Shown: one piece after another, positions 14,301 through 22,430 of the stretch
Position numbering within the stretch: position 1 is the stretch's first letter
Layout of the letters: the number at the start of each line of letters is the position of its first letter
Source: Bedellia somnulentella
Taxonomy: Eukaryota; Arthropoda; Insecta; Lepidoptera; Bedelliidae
Length of the DNA stretch: 64,000 bases
NCBI GenBank assembly: GCA_963576735.1
Contig: OY755189.1
Location: forward strand, 1,240,001-1,304,000
Direction of reading: 5' to 3'
Translations under genes and position numbers: made by a program
Notes under the pieces: generated by a model
Databases searched by the model: none
What the model was told of the DNA's origin: nothing
What the model saw: the letters and a program-made list of their open reading frames with translations, nothing else

Positions 14301-16027
14301 TCACAAAAAGCTACCTTAACATGTTACCACGGTTACGTTTCGTCTCTAATACGTTATGGAATAATACTTTGGGGAAATTCAGTTGAAGCAGATAAGGTTT
14401 TCAAAATACAAAAAAAATGCATGCGAGTTATTTGTAATGCAGATATGCTAGATTCCTGCGTCCCCTTATTCAAAAGACTCAAAATACTTCCAACGCCTTG
14501 CTTGTATATTTATGAGACTTTAATATTTGTAAAAAAAAATCTTTCACTATTTAAACTAAAAGTCCCAACTAACAGACCTCAACGTGGCAACCACAATGTA
14601 CAATTGGAATACCCCAATCGGAAATGCTTGGCAATTAGTGAAAGAAATTGTTACAATATGGCAATAAAATTGTATAATGCACTAAGTGATGACATGAAAA
14701 ATATGACGCTGAGAGGATTTAAAAATAGACTATTTAATTATCTGATTGAAAATTGTTTTTATAAAGTGAATGACTTCTTAAATAATTGTGACATTTAAAA
14801 AAAATATAGGCATATGACATTTTATTAATAATATCCTCTTTTTATTATTTATACTTATTGACAAAGCATGTAAATTGAATGTTTGTTTGTTTCGTCTTTT
14901 TAAAACAATAATTTCATATTTAATTGTTAAATATTTTTTAATTTATTACAATGTGTCGTATAAATGTAAAACCATATTACAACTTAATATTTACACGCCG
15001 GTCTTCGGCAGAACATGTAAAGCACGTATAAAATTTATTTGTCAACAATTCTACTCATGTTTCTTGTAAATAAATGCATTTTATTTTATTTATTTATTTT
15101 ATAATGCGATGGAAAACCTTACACCAATGATTCTTTACTTTACTTGCTGTAACCCCTATCCTCTCTTAACCTAAAATACCTGAAGAATAGTTGCTTCATT
15201 TATGTCTAACTAGTGGATCGTCCCAGCTTCGCACGGGTAGCGTTGTTTTTTTAAATATCTGAGGTTTCTTTCTTCAGTCACTGCTCAAGCATTGTGAAAT
15301 TCAGCGCAATGTTTTCAATTTATTAAATTAATAGCACTCCTTAAACAGTGTAGTTTGGTGATTTTGAATGCGCTTTAATGAACGGTTCAGTATTTCCGTT
15401 TAATAGCAAATTTTGGAATAAAACGCTATGAAGTATTTATAACAATCTACAAAATAAATCATTACGTGATGTAGGATGCAACTACTGGCGCCATCTAGTA
15501 TGTTATATGTAAATTAGTAAAGATTTGGTTTTGGTCACGGGCGCGATGGCTTATTTTCTGTATAATTTCGGTGTTTCTCTATCGATTTCTATGATTCTTT
15601 TTTTATTGAATAGGTAATAATGTTACCTTTTTTAAATTAGAGATGAGTGAGAGGTTTACAAACGTAAGAGTAAACAAATATAATCATAATGTTCCGAACT
15701 GCTAAGCTATCAGGAATTACACGTGTTATTGTGAGTCAACCGTAAAAGATAGACATAAACTGTTGAGGATTTTTTTTTAGACAATTTTATGAAGAATATT
15801 TCCGTCATACATGATTTCTATGTAAGTTTAACCATTAAGGCTGCACACGCGACGGAAACTTAAAAAATGGAGTAACTTCTCCCGTTTTCCCAAAATTTCC
15901 CAAAATTCCCCTTTACTACTCTGCTGGAAAGTATACAAAAACCTGTCCAGGAGTATGAAGAATAATTGTACCAAGTTTCGTTAAAATTCGTCGAGTAGTT
16001 TTTGTTTCCATAAGGAACATACAAACC

Positions 16028-16061
<34 letters not shown>

Positions 16062-16565
16062 AAGACAGACAGACAGACAAAAATTTTACTGAATGCATTT
16101 TTGGCATCAGTATCGATCACTAAGCACCCCCTGATAGTTATTTTGAAAATATATTTCATGTACAGAATTGACCTCTCTACAGATTTATTATAAGTATAGA
16201 TATAGATAATTTGTATATTGTATCTTCGACTAAGCGTGCCCCCCGAAGAACTAGACTACAACCATAGTATTATTACTACTGTTATACTTACAATACACTT
16301 CTTTCAGAATACAAGGTACCGCAGCAGTGCCCGCCGCGGCTCACACTTGCCGTACGGAGAATCCATGGAAATATCCGCGGCCGCGCTAGCTAGGGCCCGC
16401 AGCTCCCTCAGCAGCACGAGAAACAGCTCGGGCGGCCGACGAGATTCCGCCTTCGACGTACAAAATGGCGGTCTCAAACAAACGCCGCGCCGCGAATGGT
16501 TTACCGCCAAAAAGTCCTGGTACAGACACTTCCATAACAACAACAATGTCAATGACCTCGTCTGA
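2217..16565 (+). CDS. Neuropeptide GPCR of the AKH/ACP/corazonin receptor superfamily, 3' half (4 exons)
   Basis: Exons 2217-2380, 8747-8870, 9301-9445 and 16308-16565 join in one frame (phases 1, 2 and 0) with AG acceptors and GT donors and end at TGA. The first exon gives extracellular loop 2 with its conserved Cys (YFQCVSYG) and TM5. The second gives the third cytoplasmic loop and TM6 with FFTCWTPYY. The third gives TM7 with CTNSCANPIVYG, which contains NPxxY. The fourth is an 85-residue basic, Ser-rich tail. CWTPYY plus WYWVDKDS and the CTNSC-NPIVY block are typical of insect receptors for adipokinetic hormone, ACP and corazonin, plasma-membrane receptors related to vertebrate GnRH receptors. 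I cannot tell which of the three this is, though AKH or ACP type looks closest. TM1-TM4 and the start codon are upstream of the window. The last intron holds a full LINE. Confidence 0.85.
2562..2650 (+). mobile_element. Family A fragment, decayed
   Basis: Only the central GGCGATGTGGCTGGAGACAC region is recognisable. It lies between the two GPCR exon copies. Confidence 0.55.
2662..2804 (+). pseudogene. Partial tandem copy of the GPCR TM5 exon
   Basis: This stretch repeats about 130 nt of the exon at 2251-2380 and ends in its own donor (GTAAGA). It differs at only a few positions, about half of them silent; TM5 Cys becomes Ser and the last Asn becomes Lys. The ECL2 Cys segment is missing and no AG acceptor lies directly before the copy, so it probably cannot be spliced in alone. 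A third mini-copy of the exon end plus donor lies at 2436-2462. A decayed family A fragment sits between the copies. Confidence 0.75.
2810..3473. other. No gene recognised (GPCR intron)
   Basis: AT-rich, no clear repeat family. Confidence 0.6.
3474..3840 (-). mobile_element. tRNA-derived SINE (family C), split by family A
   Basis: Minus strand has the B-box end GGTTCGATCCCTGCCGAGAG and a body with AACATTTATGTGAAGAGCAT. The tRNA 5' half is missing. Confidence 0.65.
3530..3759 (+). mobile_element. Family A SINE in a tRNA-derived SINE
   Basis: Subfamily with GCTGTGTAGTGTCGGCTTAG. TSD TAAATAACATCCA at 3515-3527 and 3760-3772. Confidence 0.9.
3841..3897 (-). mobile_element. Family A 3' end abutting the gap
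   Basis: ACTCACGACTATAAATCCCT then AAAAGGGGTAGCCAG, cut by the N run. Confidence 0.8.
3898..4097. other. Assembly gap of 200 N
   Basis: A run of exactly 200 N, probably a scaffold gap of unknown true size. Left of it is a family A tail and right of it a LINE ORF1, so some element sequence is missing. Confidence 1.
4098..4832 (-). CDS. LINE ORF1 with PHD finger and coiled coil, cut by the assembly gap
   Basis: The ATG at 4832 (MTKCAAC) starts a PHD-type C4HC3 finger: CAAC, CPKC, YHRLC, CPEC in residues 1-52. After a linker rich in Asp/Pro comes a predicted coiled coil (about residues 100-185, with heptads in EQLDKRIGVVEKSV and ENAVQELQDRL). A domain like the RRM part of LINE ORF1p then starts (VVSCERAGPRR, RPRPIVVRL) and runs into the gap. 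Proteins of this layout are ORF1 of CR1/Kiri-like LINEs, binding LINE RNA or chromatin. The apparent continuation beyond the gap is family A sequence read by chance. Confidence 0.7.
4833..5581. other. LINE 5' UTR candidate and unassigned DNA
   Basis: About 4833-5090 is probably the 5' UTR of the ORF1 element on the minus strand; the remainder shows nothing I recognise. Confidence 0.4.
5582..6040 (-). mobile_element. tRNA-derived SINE (family C), split by family A
   Basis: Minus strand: A box TAGTCAAGTGG, B box GCGGGTTCGATCCCTGGC, then the same body as 3474-3840. Confidence 0.75.
5642..5887 (-). mobile_element. Family A SINE in a tRNA-derived SINE
   Basis: Full length, ACTACACAGC head type. 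It splits the family C copy at 5582-6040. Confidence 0.88.
6262..6490 (-). mobile_element. Family A SINE, rearranged tail
   Basis: Central part is clear; a CTAT microsatellite replaces the region before the tail, and the extreme head is missing. Confidence 0.8.
6768..6830 (-). repeat. LINE 3' tail fragment (CCTCATGTGGGGATTATT family)
   Basis: Shares the motif with 51117-51165 (+) and 63810-63890 (-); followed by a TAATAAATAAA tail. Confidence 0.6.
6831..7364. other. No gene recognised (GPCR intron)
   Basis: AT-rich intronic DNA without a family I can name. Confidence 0.55.
7365..7769. mobile_element. CCTAGCACGAGCG MITE split by family A
   Basis: GTTAGAATGAGATAAAATTG and ATCACGCGATAACTAGTTAA flank the SINE. 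Confidence 0.7.
7432..7681 (+). mobile_element. Family A SINE, young full-length copy
   Basis: Perfect 14-bp TSD TAAAATTGTACGAT at 7418-7431 and 7682-7695. Inserted in a MITE. Shares the CTGGTTACCCCTTCTAGGGA variant with 40213 and 60555. Confidence 0.93.
7773..7911. mobile_element. CCTAGCACGAGCG MITE, tandem neighbour
   Basis: GCTTAGCATGAGCGTTATTT to CGTCGCTTGTGCTAGC. A further fragment is at about 6571-6660. Confidence 0.75.
8226..8372 (-). mobile_element. Family A SINE with internal deletion
   Basis: Tail and head are present but about 90 bp of the middle is missing. Confidence 0.8.
8433..8710 (-). mobile_element. tRNA-derived SINE (family B), body
   Basis: Shares ATCACGATG-type and CACTGTCACATGAC blocks with 23675 and 48010. 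The tRNA head is not seen. A fragment lies at about 9150-9230. Confidence 0.7.
8747..8870 (+). CDS. GPCR exon: cytoplasmic loop 3 and TM6
   Basis: Acceptor attacag, donor GTAAGT; 124 nt as 2 + 40 codons + 2. Residues read DKMRRSGVGILGRARARTLK, then TM6 ending FFTCWTPYYLYCVW. The Arg/Lys-rich loop and CWxPY toggle region mark a class A receptor of the AKH/ACP group. Confidence 0.88.
9301..9445 (+). CDS. GPCR exon: extracellular loop 3 and TM7
   Basis: Acceptor atattccag; donor GTTAGT, a weaker but acceptable site that leaves phase 0. The exon encodes YWVDKDSSQTLDPAVQKAMW and TM7 with SCTNSCANPIVYG, then FNRNRWFWRSNT as the start of helix 8. NPIVY is the class A NPxxY motif. Confidence 0.88.
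9793..9980 (+). mobile_element. Family A SINE, head truncated
   Basis: Begins at GTAAGAGGCGACTTATGGTA; diverged. Confidence 0.75.
10084..10264 (+). mobile_element. Family A SINE, old copy
   Basis: Recognisable from CCGGTGGGTGTAGTAGAGGG to GGGACTTATAGCCTCG, about 70-75% similar by eye. Confidence 0.6.
11057..11923 (+). CDS. LINE ORF1 protein, possible SGNH-esterase-like domain
   Basis: 288 residues. The first ~75 are basic and low-complexity. From residue ~80 the protein folds plausibly as an SGNH-like hydrolase domain: a strand pattern IYFLSNY, then NDFLILLLGETDFE where family members have GxNDx, then FIICLPFY, a FNNLLYLDN segment and a late TGRLTLGGFEYVLKDL where the catalytic His region would be. 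Esterase-like ORF1 proteins are known from CR1- and Jockey-related LINEs. The catalytic residues do not match well, so a nucleic-acid-binding rather than enzymatic role is possible. The AT-rich codon use resembles ORF2. Confidence 0.6.
   Translation: MIITTTEKNTKKSTVKASTPRHSIRYDSIKNDKELPQNRKNISTETPSPSNLSSRNMNKKEETTSYSLNGNDALFKRRKIYFLSNYNTEKYTYQVLDKIFTKDYDIMHYSTPGGKIQNLLDSIQCNIKDLSENDFLILLLGETDFETTNNYIDIVSSVREKLCQNQVTNFIICLPFYMYTKFSQLYNCRIELFNNLLYLDNTSYEYAYTFNSNYNLDTSMYSKKTGRLTLGGFEYVLKDLKEKIKTDLIVRNKKFNSNENIKFAKKNDNKVLVNYESENDIFFRTSNA
11892..14798 (+). CDS. LINE ORF2: endonuclease and reverse transcriptase
   Basis: 968 residues. The apurinic-type endonuclease occupies about residues 1-230: HQNIAGL, CFSETF, GDWNVD and SDHES carry the Asn, Glu, Asp/Asn and Asp-His residues. 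The reverse transcriptase follows with NYRPISLIPILSKVFEK, motif A (LLDMTKAFEYV), motif B (GVPQGSILGPLLF) and motif C (YADDT). The C-terminal thumb reads HVNLTKTQYIQF and SAKFLGFHLD. All catalytic residues are present. It nicks target DNA and primes cDNA synthesis there. The start overlaps ORF1 by 32 nt in the +1 frame, close to a T8 run. Confidence 0.9.
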   Translation: MIFFFEPQTHNLTLFHQNIAGLLNKTDLIIASLLELEIKLNTYIDIICFSETFIKHGSLPNLCMNNYTLASAFCRRNEKRGGTCILMKNNINYKTIQWINEESVEKHFECCSVELLDYKTILICIYRTPNSTISIFFNKINLILCKLNRNKSKNIILCGDWNVDMLKESVCAKELISLLNNFNLINHITRPTRKKSCIDLIVSNIPNTSAEIHLLSLSDHESAQTVTCTLQQGKGTTRKPNWLFKRIRDYSVENIEKFVQCMTSLSFSDVYEKSSFNEAFNEFHDLIKLFFELCFPLKTVQIIQKAIKNKWLSKGIKRSCIKKRQLHLKYIQEPSNKKINHYNYIKYNKVLKKLIGISQQISNMKYLQKAKNKGKASWDLIKKNSEYDYNKSNDIKEIEYNGKLISSPTDIAKTFNNYFTYLTNPCDASTKDIYKNINFSRNHNTIFLTPTDPQDIYKIIKNMKNTSSTGYDNIPTFLIKICAKQFATPLSYLVNSSFLEGKFPDRLKQTIIKPVHKSGDKNNLRNYRPISLIPILSKVFEKAMNDKLDSFLIKNSILVPNQFGFRKGTSTTTACFHLIKYVTENLDKKIPVVGLLLDMTKAFEYVFHPTLMIKLDIYGIRGKAYDWIESYLQCRQQSVTISKVEGHYQNSYNSDNNPVKYGVPQGSILGPLLFLIYINDLPNSTNNRCILYADDTTVLINCVNLNSFEKDINDSLGNIIKWLYRNNLHVNLTKTQYIQFRTYKRQALNLNIQHNGNDINEVQSAKFLGFHLDSFCNWKTHINELCNRLDKYVYVLYRINYIISQKATLTCYHGYVSSLIRYGIILWGNSVEADKVFKIQKKCMRVICNADMLDSCVPLFKRLKILPTPCLYIYETLIFVKKNLSLFKLKVPTNRPQRGNHNVQLEYPNRKCLAISERNCYNMAIKLYNALSDDMKNMTLRGFKNRLFNYLIENCFYKVNDFLNNCDI
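15207..16203 (-). mobile_element. Helitron-like element with GACA microsatellite
   Basis: Minus strand begins TATACTTATAATAAATCTGT and ends GATCCACTAGT after a CCCGTGCGAAGC hairpin region. A (CAGA)n run lies at 16026-16078. Confidence 0.65.
16308..16565 (+). CDS. GPCR last exon: cytoplasmic C-terminal tail
   Basis: Acceptor tctttcag, phase 0, 85 codons then TGA at 16563. The tail begins NTRYRSSARRG and has Ser/Thr clusters such as SSLSSTRNSSGG that could be kinase and arrestin sites. Local GC is far above the flanks and the frame stays open to the end, which supports real coding. It lies 6.9 kb from the preceding exon because a LINE fills the intron. Confidence 0.78.
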   Translation, partial: NTRYRSSARRGSHLPYGESMEISAAALARARSSLSSTRNSSGGRRDSAFDVQNGGLKQTPRREWFTAKKSWYRHFHNNNNVNDLV

Positions 16566-17646
16566 ACGAATGACAACTAGTGATGTGTGTAAGACACCAT
16601 TCAGTCGGTGATCGATGGTCGATGTTAGTTTTGTAAGATTGTAAATGCCGTTGTAAATCTTAATTAATTCTAGTCTCTCGTGTTTTCAAAGAAACTTCGA
16701 CCAAAGATTTCATGAAATTTAAGCCAATGTTTAACTTGCAAACAAAGTTGTAGCTGATATTGAATCTTTAAAAATATCTTAAGTTTAAAGATAAACTGAA
16801 ACTCACTCCATTGTTTGAAAGCTTTAACAAAATCTTTAAAAATAGATATTTGTTGTAGAAACAATAGACTATTGGTTGTAGTATTTAATCATGTGTTTGA
16901 ACTGCGATGTTATTATTAAAAGTCTACCAACCTAATTGTAGAATTAATAATGACTTGCTAAAAAGAACAAACGTAATTTACGAAAAGATGTGCAAATAAA
17001 ATTGTTTAATGAAAAAATTACAAGGGTACCTTATGCTAATGACATTAAAACAATGTTGCATTACGCCTTCAATTTCGCAGAGGTGACAAGTGTAATGAAA
17101 ATTACATATTGAAGTATCATAATTATAATAATTGCAACACAGACATTCCATTATGTATAACAGGAGTACTATATTTATTTAAAGACTGAACGAGTGTGAC
17201 TCAATTATGCTTTCTGACGTTGCTTTTAGTTTTTCATAGGCCCATAACCTATTAGTTCAATGAACAAAAAAAAGTATATTTTTTTTAAAGTGAAAGTGCC
17301 ATAATAGTCTCTGTTGTCTCTTTCACATGCTTCACGCTACATACACTGAAAGAAAATAGTTCCTTTCACGGTTACTCTGATGATAGCATTCTCAAATATC
17401 TTAACAAGATTGTGAGGTCATGTCCTAAGACCATATCGAGTGTAAACAAAAAATCACATAATTTCACATCACTTCAACCGCCGTCGTGCGATAGGTTAAC
17501 CGTATTATGTTCTCGAATCATGGTTATGCGATTGGGTTATTGTTTTATTTTGGTCTCATACGAACCTGTATTATTCACATATTATCCATTAGTCAATCGG
17601 TTCTTTTCTTAAACTAAAAATGTTTATTTGGATGTTATAGATTAAT

Positions 17647-17695
17647 GCCTGAGCTTAGAATAACACTACCCCTTTCTACCCGTGTATGTTGTAGA
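17647..17695 (+). mobile_element. Family A head fragment
   Basis: GAGCTTAGAATAACACTACC and CCTTTCTACCCGTG. Confidence 0.6.
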
Positions 17696-18064
17696 TTCAA
17701 TTTATTTAAGGAATGGAATTTTATTATTTAGGGATAAAGCACCTTTATTTGGTTACTAATTACCTTTGTTCGATGCCCAACATTTCTGTCCAATATTACA
17801 CATCCAAAAACCGAGCAAATCTAACTGTGGTAAATCTCACAATCCTCTGATAAGCGTCACAATGTAACCATAAAATGCATTTTACTAATGTGTTGAATTA
17901 ATTTCAGTATCACAAATCGTATAGCTAATTTTATAAGGTCAATTAAAAAAACACAATAAGTTATATCTTAGATACAAGTGATGTTTGGGTTATCGACGCT
18001 TTTATTTTGTATTTAACCAAATCTTTCTTTGGCTGTGAAGTTTTATAAGTTTATACTCCTGCAT

Positions 18065-18198
18065 GCCTAGCACGAGCGACGTTTTAACTAGATAAAGCGT
18101 GGTATAAATAAGTCATCTCTTTCGCACATACATAGTATCGTATACTTTTATCTCATTCTAACAAACAGAGTAACGATAAAATAACGCTCGTGCTAGGC
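18065..18198. mobile_element. MITE with CCTAGCACGAGCG termini
   Basis: Ends GCCTAGCACGAGCG and CGCTCGTGCTAGGC are exact inverted repeats. Confidence 0.85.
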
Positions 18199-18294
18199 CT
18201 CCTGTATATGAATACTCAAATATAATTGTGCCATATTTTATGTTTACCAATTTTGAATGAATGGATCATGTTTTATTTTATTATTAAGTGATGT

Positions 18295-18322
18295 AATAAA
18301 TACAGTGTTATTGTAAAATAAA
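18295..18322 (+). terminator. Candidate poly(A) signals for the GPCR transcript
   Basis: Two AATAAA hexamers at 18295-18300 and 18317-18322 lie in an AT-rich stretch followed by T/GT-rich sequence. An earlier hexamer at 16995-17000 is an alternative. Confidence 0.35.
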
Positions 18323-18589
18323 AGACATGTTTTCACATAATTTGTTTTATTTACTGGTAACATTCTTGCTCAGAAAATAGATTGCACTGAAAACCAAATT
18401 TTGTATAATAACTATAAGTGACAAAAATATGAGATATAAAATAATACAATTGAAGGTTATAGTCACATCACTCTATATAACGTGTACAAAGCGGTTAGAA
18501 ATTATAAAGCCTATTTTGTTCAGTGTTGAGATAGTTAGATTTCAGCAGAATATTTTTCGGCAATAATTATTTTATTACACTTTTTCATT

Positions 18590-18760
18590 TCTCTTTCAAT
18601 ATCTAAATCGCTGTTTCCATTACTAGTTAATAAACTTCCCAGATAAGCTAACTCTTTTAATTGTTCCACTCTTATAAAACTCAATCAACTGGTGTTGGTT
18701 TTATACACATTAATTCTTCTATTGTCTTTTCTAAAGTCTTTTTAAAAAGTAAATAATATA
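18590..18760 (-). mobile_element. Decayed RTE fragment
   Basis: Corresponds to about 32890-33070 of the long RTE copy (CTTCCCAGATAAGCTAACTC, TTGTTCCACT). Confidence 0.5.
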
Positions 18761-19280
18761 TTACAAGATATTATTCATGTTATTTTTGTATTTCATTTAC
18801 TAAGGTATTTAAAAAGAATATGGTTATAACTACGTAAAGAAAATGATAAGATTGGCACATACTTAGCTAATATGTGCCCCGCTGAGCCCCTTTTTACGCA
18901 TCATTAAATGATTTGCAAATTTTACAACCATATCGATTGTGTCGTATTTGCAAGATTGTTACTGTATTTTTTTTATTTTTTATTGTTTCTGGTTGTATTT
19001 GCAATCAGTTTTTCGACTAAAAGCAGATGAGATGATAGTTCAATCTTGTTTTCAGGGAGTTCTCCACTAAGAACTCTCCCTTCAATGGATTACTTAGCCG
19101 AGGTCCATTATTAACTGCCTTTTTAGCCTCGGTTTATGACTGGGTTGTGTGAGTACTGAAGCTGGTACATTTGGGTTGCTGTAAATGTCATAGAAACATA
19201 TGCATTTTGACATCGACTTTATTGCAACTAGCGCCACAATCGACGGTCACAAAAAACAATATAGAACGTGGGGCGCACAT

Positions 19281-19588
19281 TAGTGTTGTCGGATAATCGA
19301 TTATCGATTAATCGATTGTGTTCATCCAAAATAATCTAATAATCGATAGTATTATCGATATCGTAATTGACAATTAATCGATTATAATCGATATCATTGA
19401 TTAATTGATTAATAGATTATAATCGATTATAATAGCCTAATTGTCAATTATAATCGATCGGTCATTAGATTATAATCTAGTAATCGATATAATCGATAAT
19501 ACTATCGATTTATTAGTTTAGTTGGAGTTGGGCCCCATTTGCATAATCGATTAATAATCGATACACTATCGATTATCCGGCAACACAA
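19281..19588. mobile_element. 308-bp hAT-like MITE rich in ATCGAT
   Basis: TIRs TAGTGTTGTCGGATAATCGA and TTGTGTTGCCGGATAATCGA (19 of 21 match over a slightly longer stretch). TSD GCGCACAT at 19273-19280 and 19589-19596. The interior has about 15 ATCGAT palindromes. Confidence 0.88.
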
Positions 19589-19596
19589 GCGCACAT

Positions 19597-22160
19597 AGCT
19601 ATAACATTTCTAAAGTGTTTGATTAACATAAGAAAGAAATGATAAACATATTTTTAAGAGTGATTCAATTTTACTTGGATGAAGTTGAGTGACGTGAAAG
19701 TGACTAAAAAGAACGAAGAAAACAAATGAAAATGAAAAAATCGACTAGAACTATATCATTCACACTTGTATGATGATTAAATTCACTACTTGTTACATTG
19801 ACACGTGATTTTACACTTACAGCTAATATAAATGAGGGCTTACATCTAATTTGGCTTGTCTAATACATTCATTTTTTATAATAACATCGAAAACAATATA
19901 TTTTATCTATTGTCTTTTTGCTTAACATAATTATTTTATTGGTTATGATTGCATCGCATGCATGAAAACAATGACTATTAAATAGTGTTTAAACAAATTT
20001 CTCGTTTTAAACGAAACTTAGAAAAAAGTTAACAGATATGCAATTTTATTTGTTACGTTTATTCATATCATTTTTACACTAAAAATGATTTAAATTTGAT
20101 TTTGTTAAATTATTTTTGTAAAACTTTTTTTTGTGGTGGGTTTAATAAATCAACATTGTATTTATTTCAGTAAGATATATAAAAATTTAGTAAAATTTTA
20201 CTCTCAACTCATCGTTTGCGCTCTAGGTCTCCACTACTCATTACTTGCTATACATAGCTTGCTGAAATAAATGTTAGGAATGTAACAAGTTAAATATGAT
20301 ATATTAACTTTAAATTTTAAAATGTATATTAACTACCATAACAACATTTATGGGACTAAGTAAGTTCTACATACATTCACATCAAGAGATAGAAACATCA
20401 ACTTCTACAAAATAGTTAATTGGTAAAAAAATTACAATTTCGATAAATTTTCGATCATAAAAATATTTGGTCTCAAATATCAGTTATTTTTGTTATTTCC
20501 GTGAAAAGGTATCAAAGGGCATCAAAAAGTATTATGTTATTCATGGCAAAAGTACACCGAGAAAAATACTATTTTAATATTGTTATTAAAAATTTGGTTA
20601 TTTTTTTTAAAAATATGTCGTTCAATAAATAATTCTATTAACCGCATCAATATCTAAAACCTAATTCGGTTCTTCTACATATTTTTACATTCCAAAAGAT
20701 TTGTTGAATTGTGCATTTGTTAAAAATATAATTGCTTGATAATTATAAATATTTCCTATAATAACCTTCTCAATTTTTGATAAAAATAATATTTAAAAAT
20801 CTTAACCATAGAGGATACAATACATTTAGAAGAAGAAATACATATGCATATGATGATATGTGAATAATTGCTCAAAATCAGTTTCACGAAATCCTACTCA
20901 ATCATATTCAGAGATTACAAAGACATCATGAAAAAGCTTTTAAGTACTTTTCATGATATGTGAATATCATCAGATGCACTCACACCATTGGCACATTGAG
21001 AACACATCGAAACATCGTAAGCTCTATCTAAACACTTACAGTATACAGTTATATTCGCCCCTTGGTAAATAGGTATCCTGTTATTATAAATTTCAAGTCA
21101 ATGTTTCGAAGAATTGATTACTAAAAGCTAAAAAAACCATGAATTTGTCACCTATATTAATAATGTGAACGTTGAAAAGTAAAACAGAAACTGTAATGAA
21201 TTATAGACATTGATTTGCCAGATGACATAAAGTAAATTGAATCTGAAATGTAAATGTGTTTAAAAATATAAATAATAAATAAACAAAATTGTTTATTGCG
21301 CATTTGGAATTACATAGTGATTTTTCCAATGGCCCCTGCACTGGGTAAAACCTGTATTGCGGGTGGCCTTTCTCGATATTTACATTGATTTCCAAATTAA
21401 AATTATACACAAAAATAATTAATAAAGATAAACCTAACACTAAAAAAGTATACAAAATAAGCAGAACTAAGAAAATAATTTATAAAGAAACTACTTGGGT
21501 GTATAATTTTTAGGAGTGGGTGCGTCTATGTGAGTGTGTGGGGGGGGGCATGTGTGTGTGGGGGGAGAAATGGATATCTATTTACCCTGAGTGAAAAAAT
21601 AGTATAAAAACAGATGGACTGACTCAATAAATATCCTAAAATATGTGACATATTCAGCTAAAATAAACATTGCTACACTTAACTGGTATATTTACTATAA
21701 ATTGTAACATCAACATATGAAAAAAATTAAAGCGTCAAGTATATTTCGTTATTTTATAAAATGATTATATATTTTTACAATCAGCAAGAACATCTAAATA
21801 ATCAAACAACTAACAATCAAAACATAACCAACCATAACTTTTTAAACTTTGGGTAATAAATAATTCTAAAAAATTGTACGAAATAAGTGTATGGATAGTC
21901 AGCTTAATTAAAAAATACACTGTCTCTTTATATACTTTCTAAGAATATATATAAATCGTAATCGATCAAAAGTATAATTTATTGTAAATGAGGGTATTTA
22001 CGAAAATTCACGTTACTAAATGGCGCAATTTTAGAAAGAGGTTTCTACTCAGGAATGTTCCATGTATTAATTATGTTTTAATATATAGATTAATTGTATG
22101 CTGAACTATTACTTCTCAAATATATGTTAATTAATAAAAATATCTGCCAACTATCCATAC
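19597..22160. other. Intergenic DNA between the convergent genes
   Basis: Very AT-rich. It may include the EAAT 3' UTR extension. A LINE-tail-like stretch lies near 21270-21400. No ORF of interest. Confidence 0.5.
21513..21567 (+). repeat. G/GT-rich low-complexity tract
   Basis: GTGTGTGGGGGGGGG-type sequence. Confidence 0.85.
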
Positions 22161-22166
22161 TTTATT
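22161..22166 (-). terminator. Candidate poly(A) signal of the EAAT gene
   Basis: AATAAA on the minus strand about 100 nt after the stop codon. More hexamers occur further downstream, so this is only the nearest candidate. Confidence 0.35.
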
Positions 22167-22264
22167 TTGAGTACAATTTCATTATTGTCATGACACAACG
22201 TTAACTATGTTACTTGAAAACCGGCAGTTCTTAAGTAACCTTTTGATGCGAATTCCAAAATCGT

Positions 22265-22430
22265 TCAATGTTCACCTTTTTCTAGTTCAGTTAGTTCGTG
22301 AGCTGGGGCGGTTTCCCGGTCAGCCAGATTTTGTGCGCGCGATTTGGCTATGTCTCCTTCAGAAAGTGAGGAGACGATTATGGCACCAAGAGCATCACAT
22401 ACCACGTTAATCGTGGTTCGGAATCGATCA
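22265..22430 (-). CDS. EAAT last exon: TM8 and cytoplasmic tail
   Basis: Acceptor TTTTTCAG; 54 codons then TGA at 22267-22265. [15 protein letters not shown] carries the substrate-binding Asp, Arg, Thr and Asn. The short acidic tail ends ELEKGEH. Confidence 0.93.

Larger units (their letters stand above)
10400..15095 (+). mobile_element. Near-complete Jockey-type non-LTR retrotransposon
   Basis: Two overlapping ORFs (11057-11923 and 11892-14798) are preceded by about 650 bp of possible 5' UTR and followed by an AT-rich 3' UTR ending in a TTTA-rich tail near 15095. The 5' UTR has three AGATGGCG motifs (near 10426, 10842 and 10857). Neither ORF has a stop or frameshift, so the copy looks young. 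It lies in the GPCR intron before the last exon, in sense orientation. I could not define the target-site duplication, so the ends are approximate. Confidence 0.8.
16566..18322 (+). other. Probable 3' UTR of the GPCR gene
   Basis: AT-rich DNA with no convincing ORF follows the stop codon. Candidate AATAAA signals occur at 16995, 18295 and 18317, so the UTR could be about 0.4 or 1.7 kb. It contains a family A head fragment (17647-17695) and a short MITE (18065-18198). The choice of poly(A) site is a guess. Confidence 0.4.

Noticed and set aside
16021..16080. CRISPR-like short repeats
   Set aside because: Simple CAGA microsatellite within a Helitron-like element in a eukaryote.
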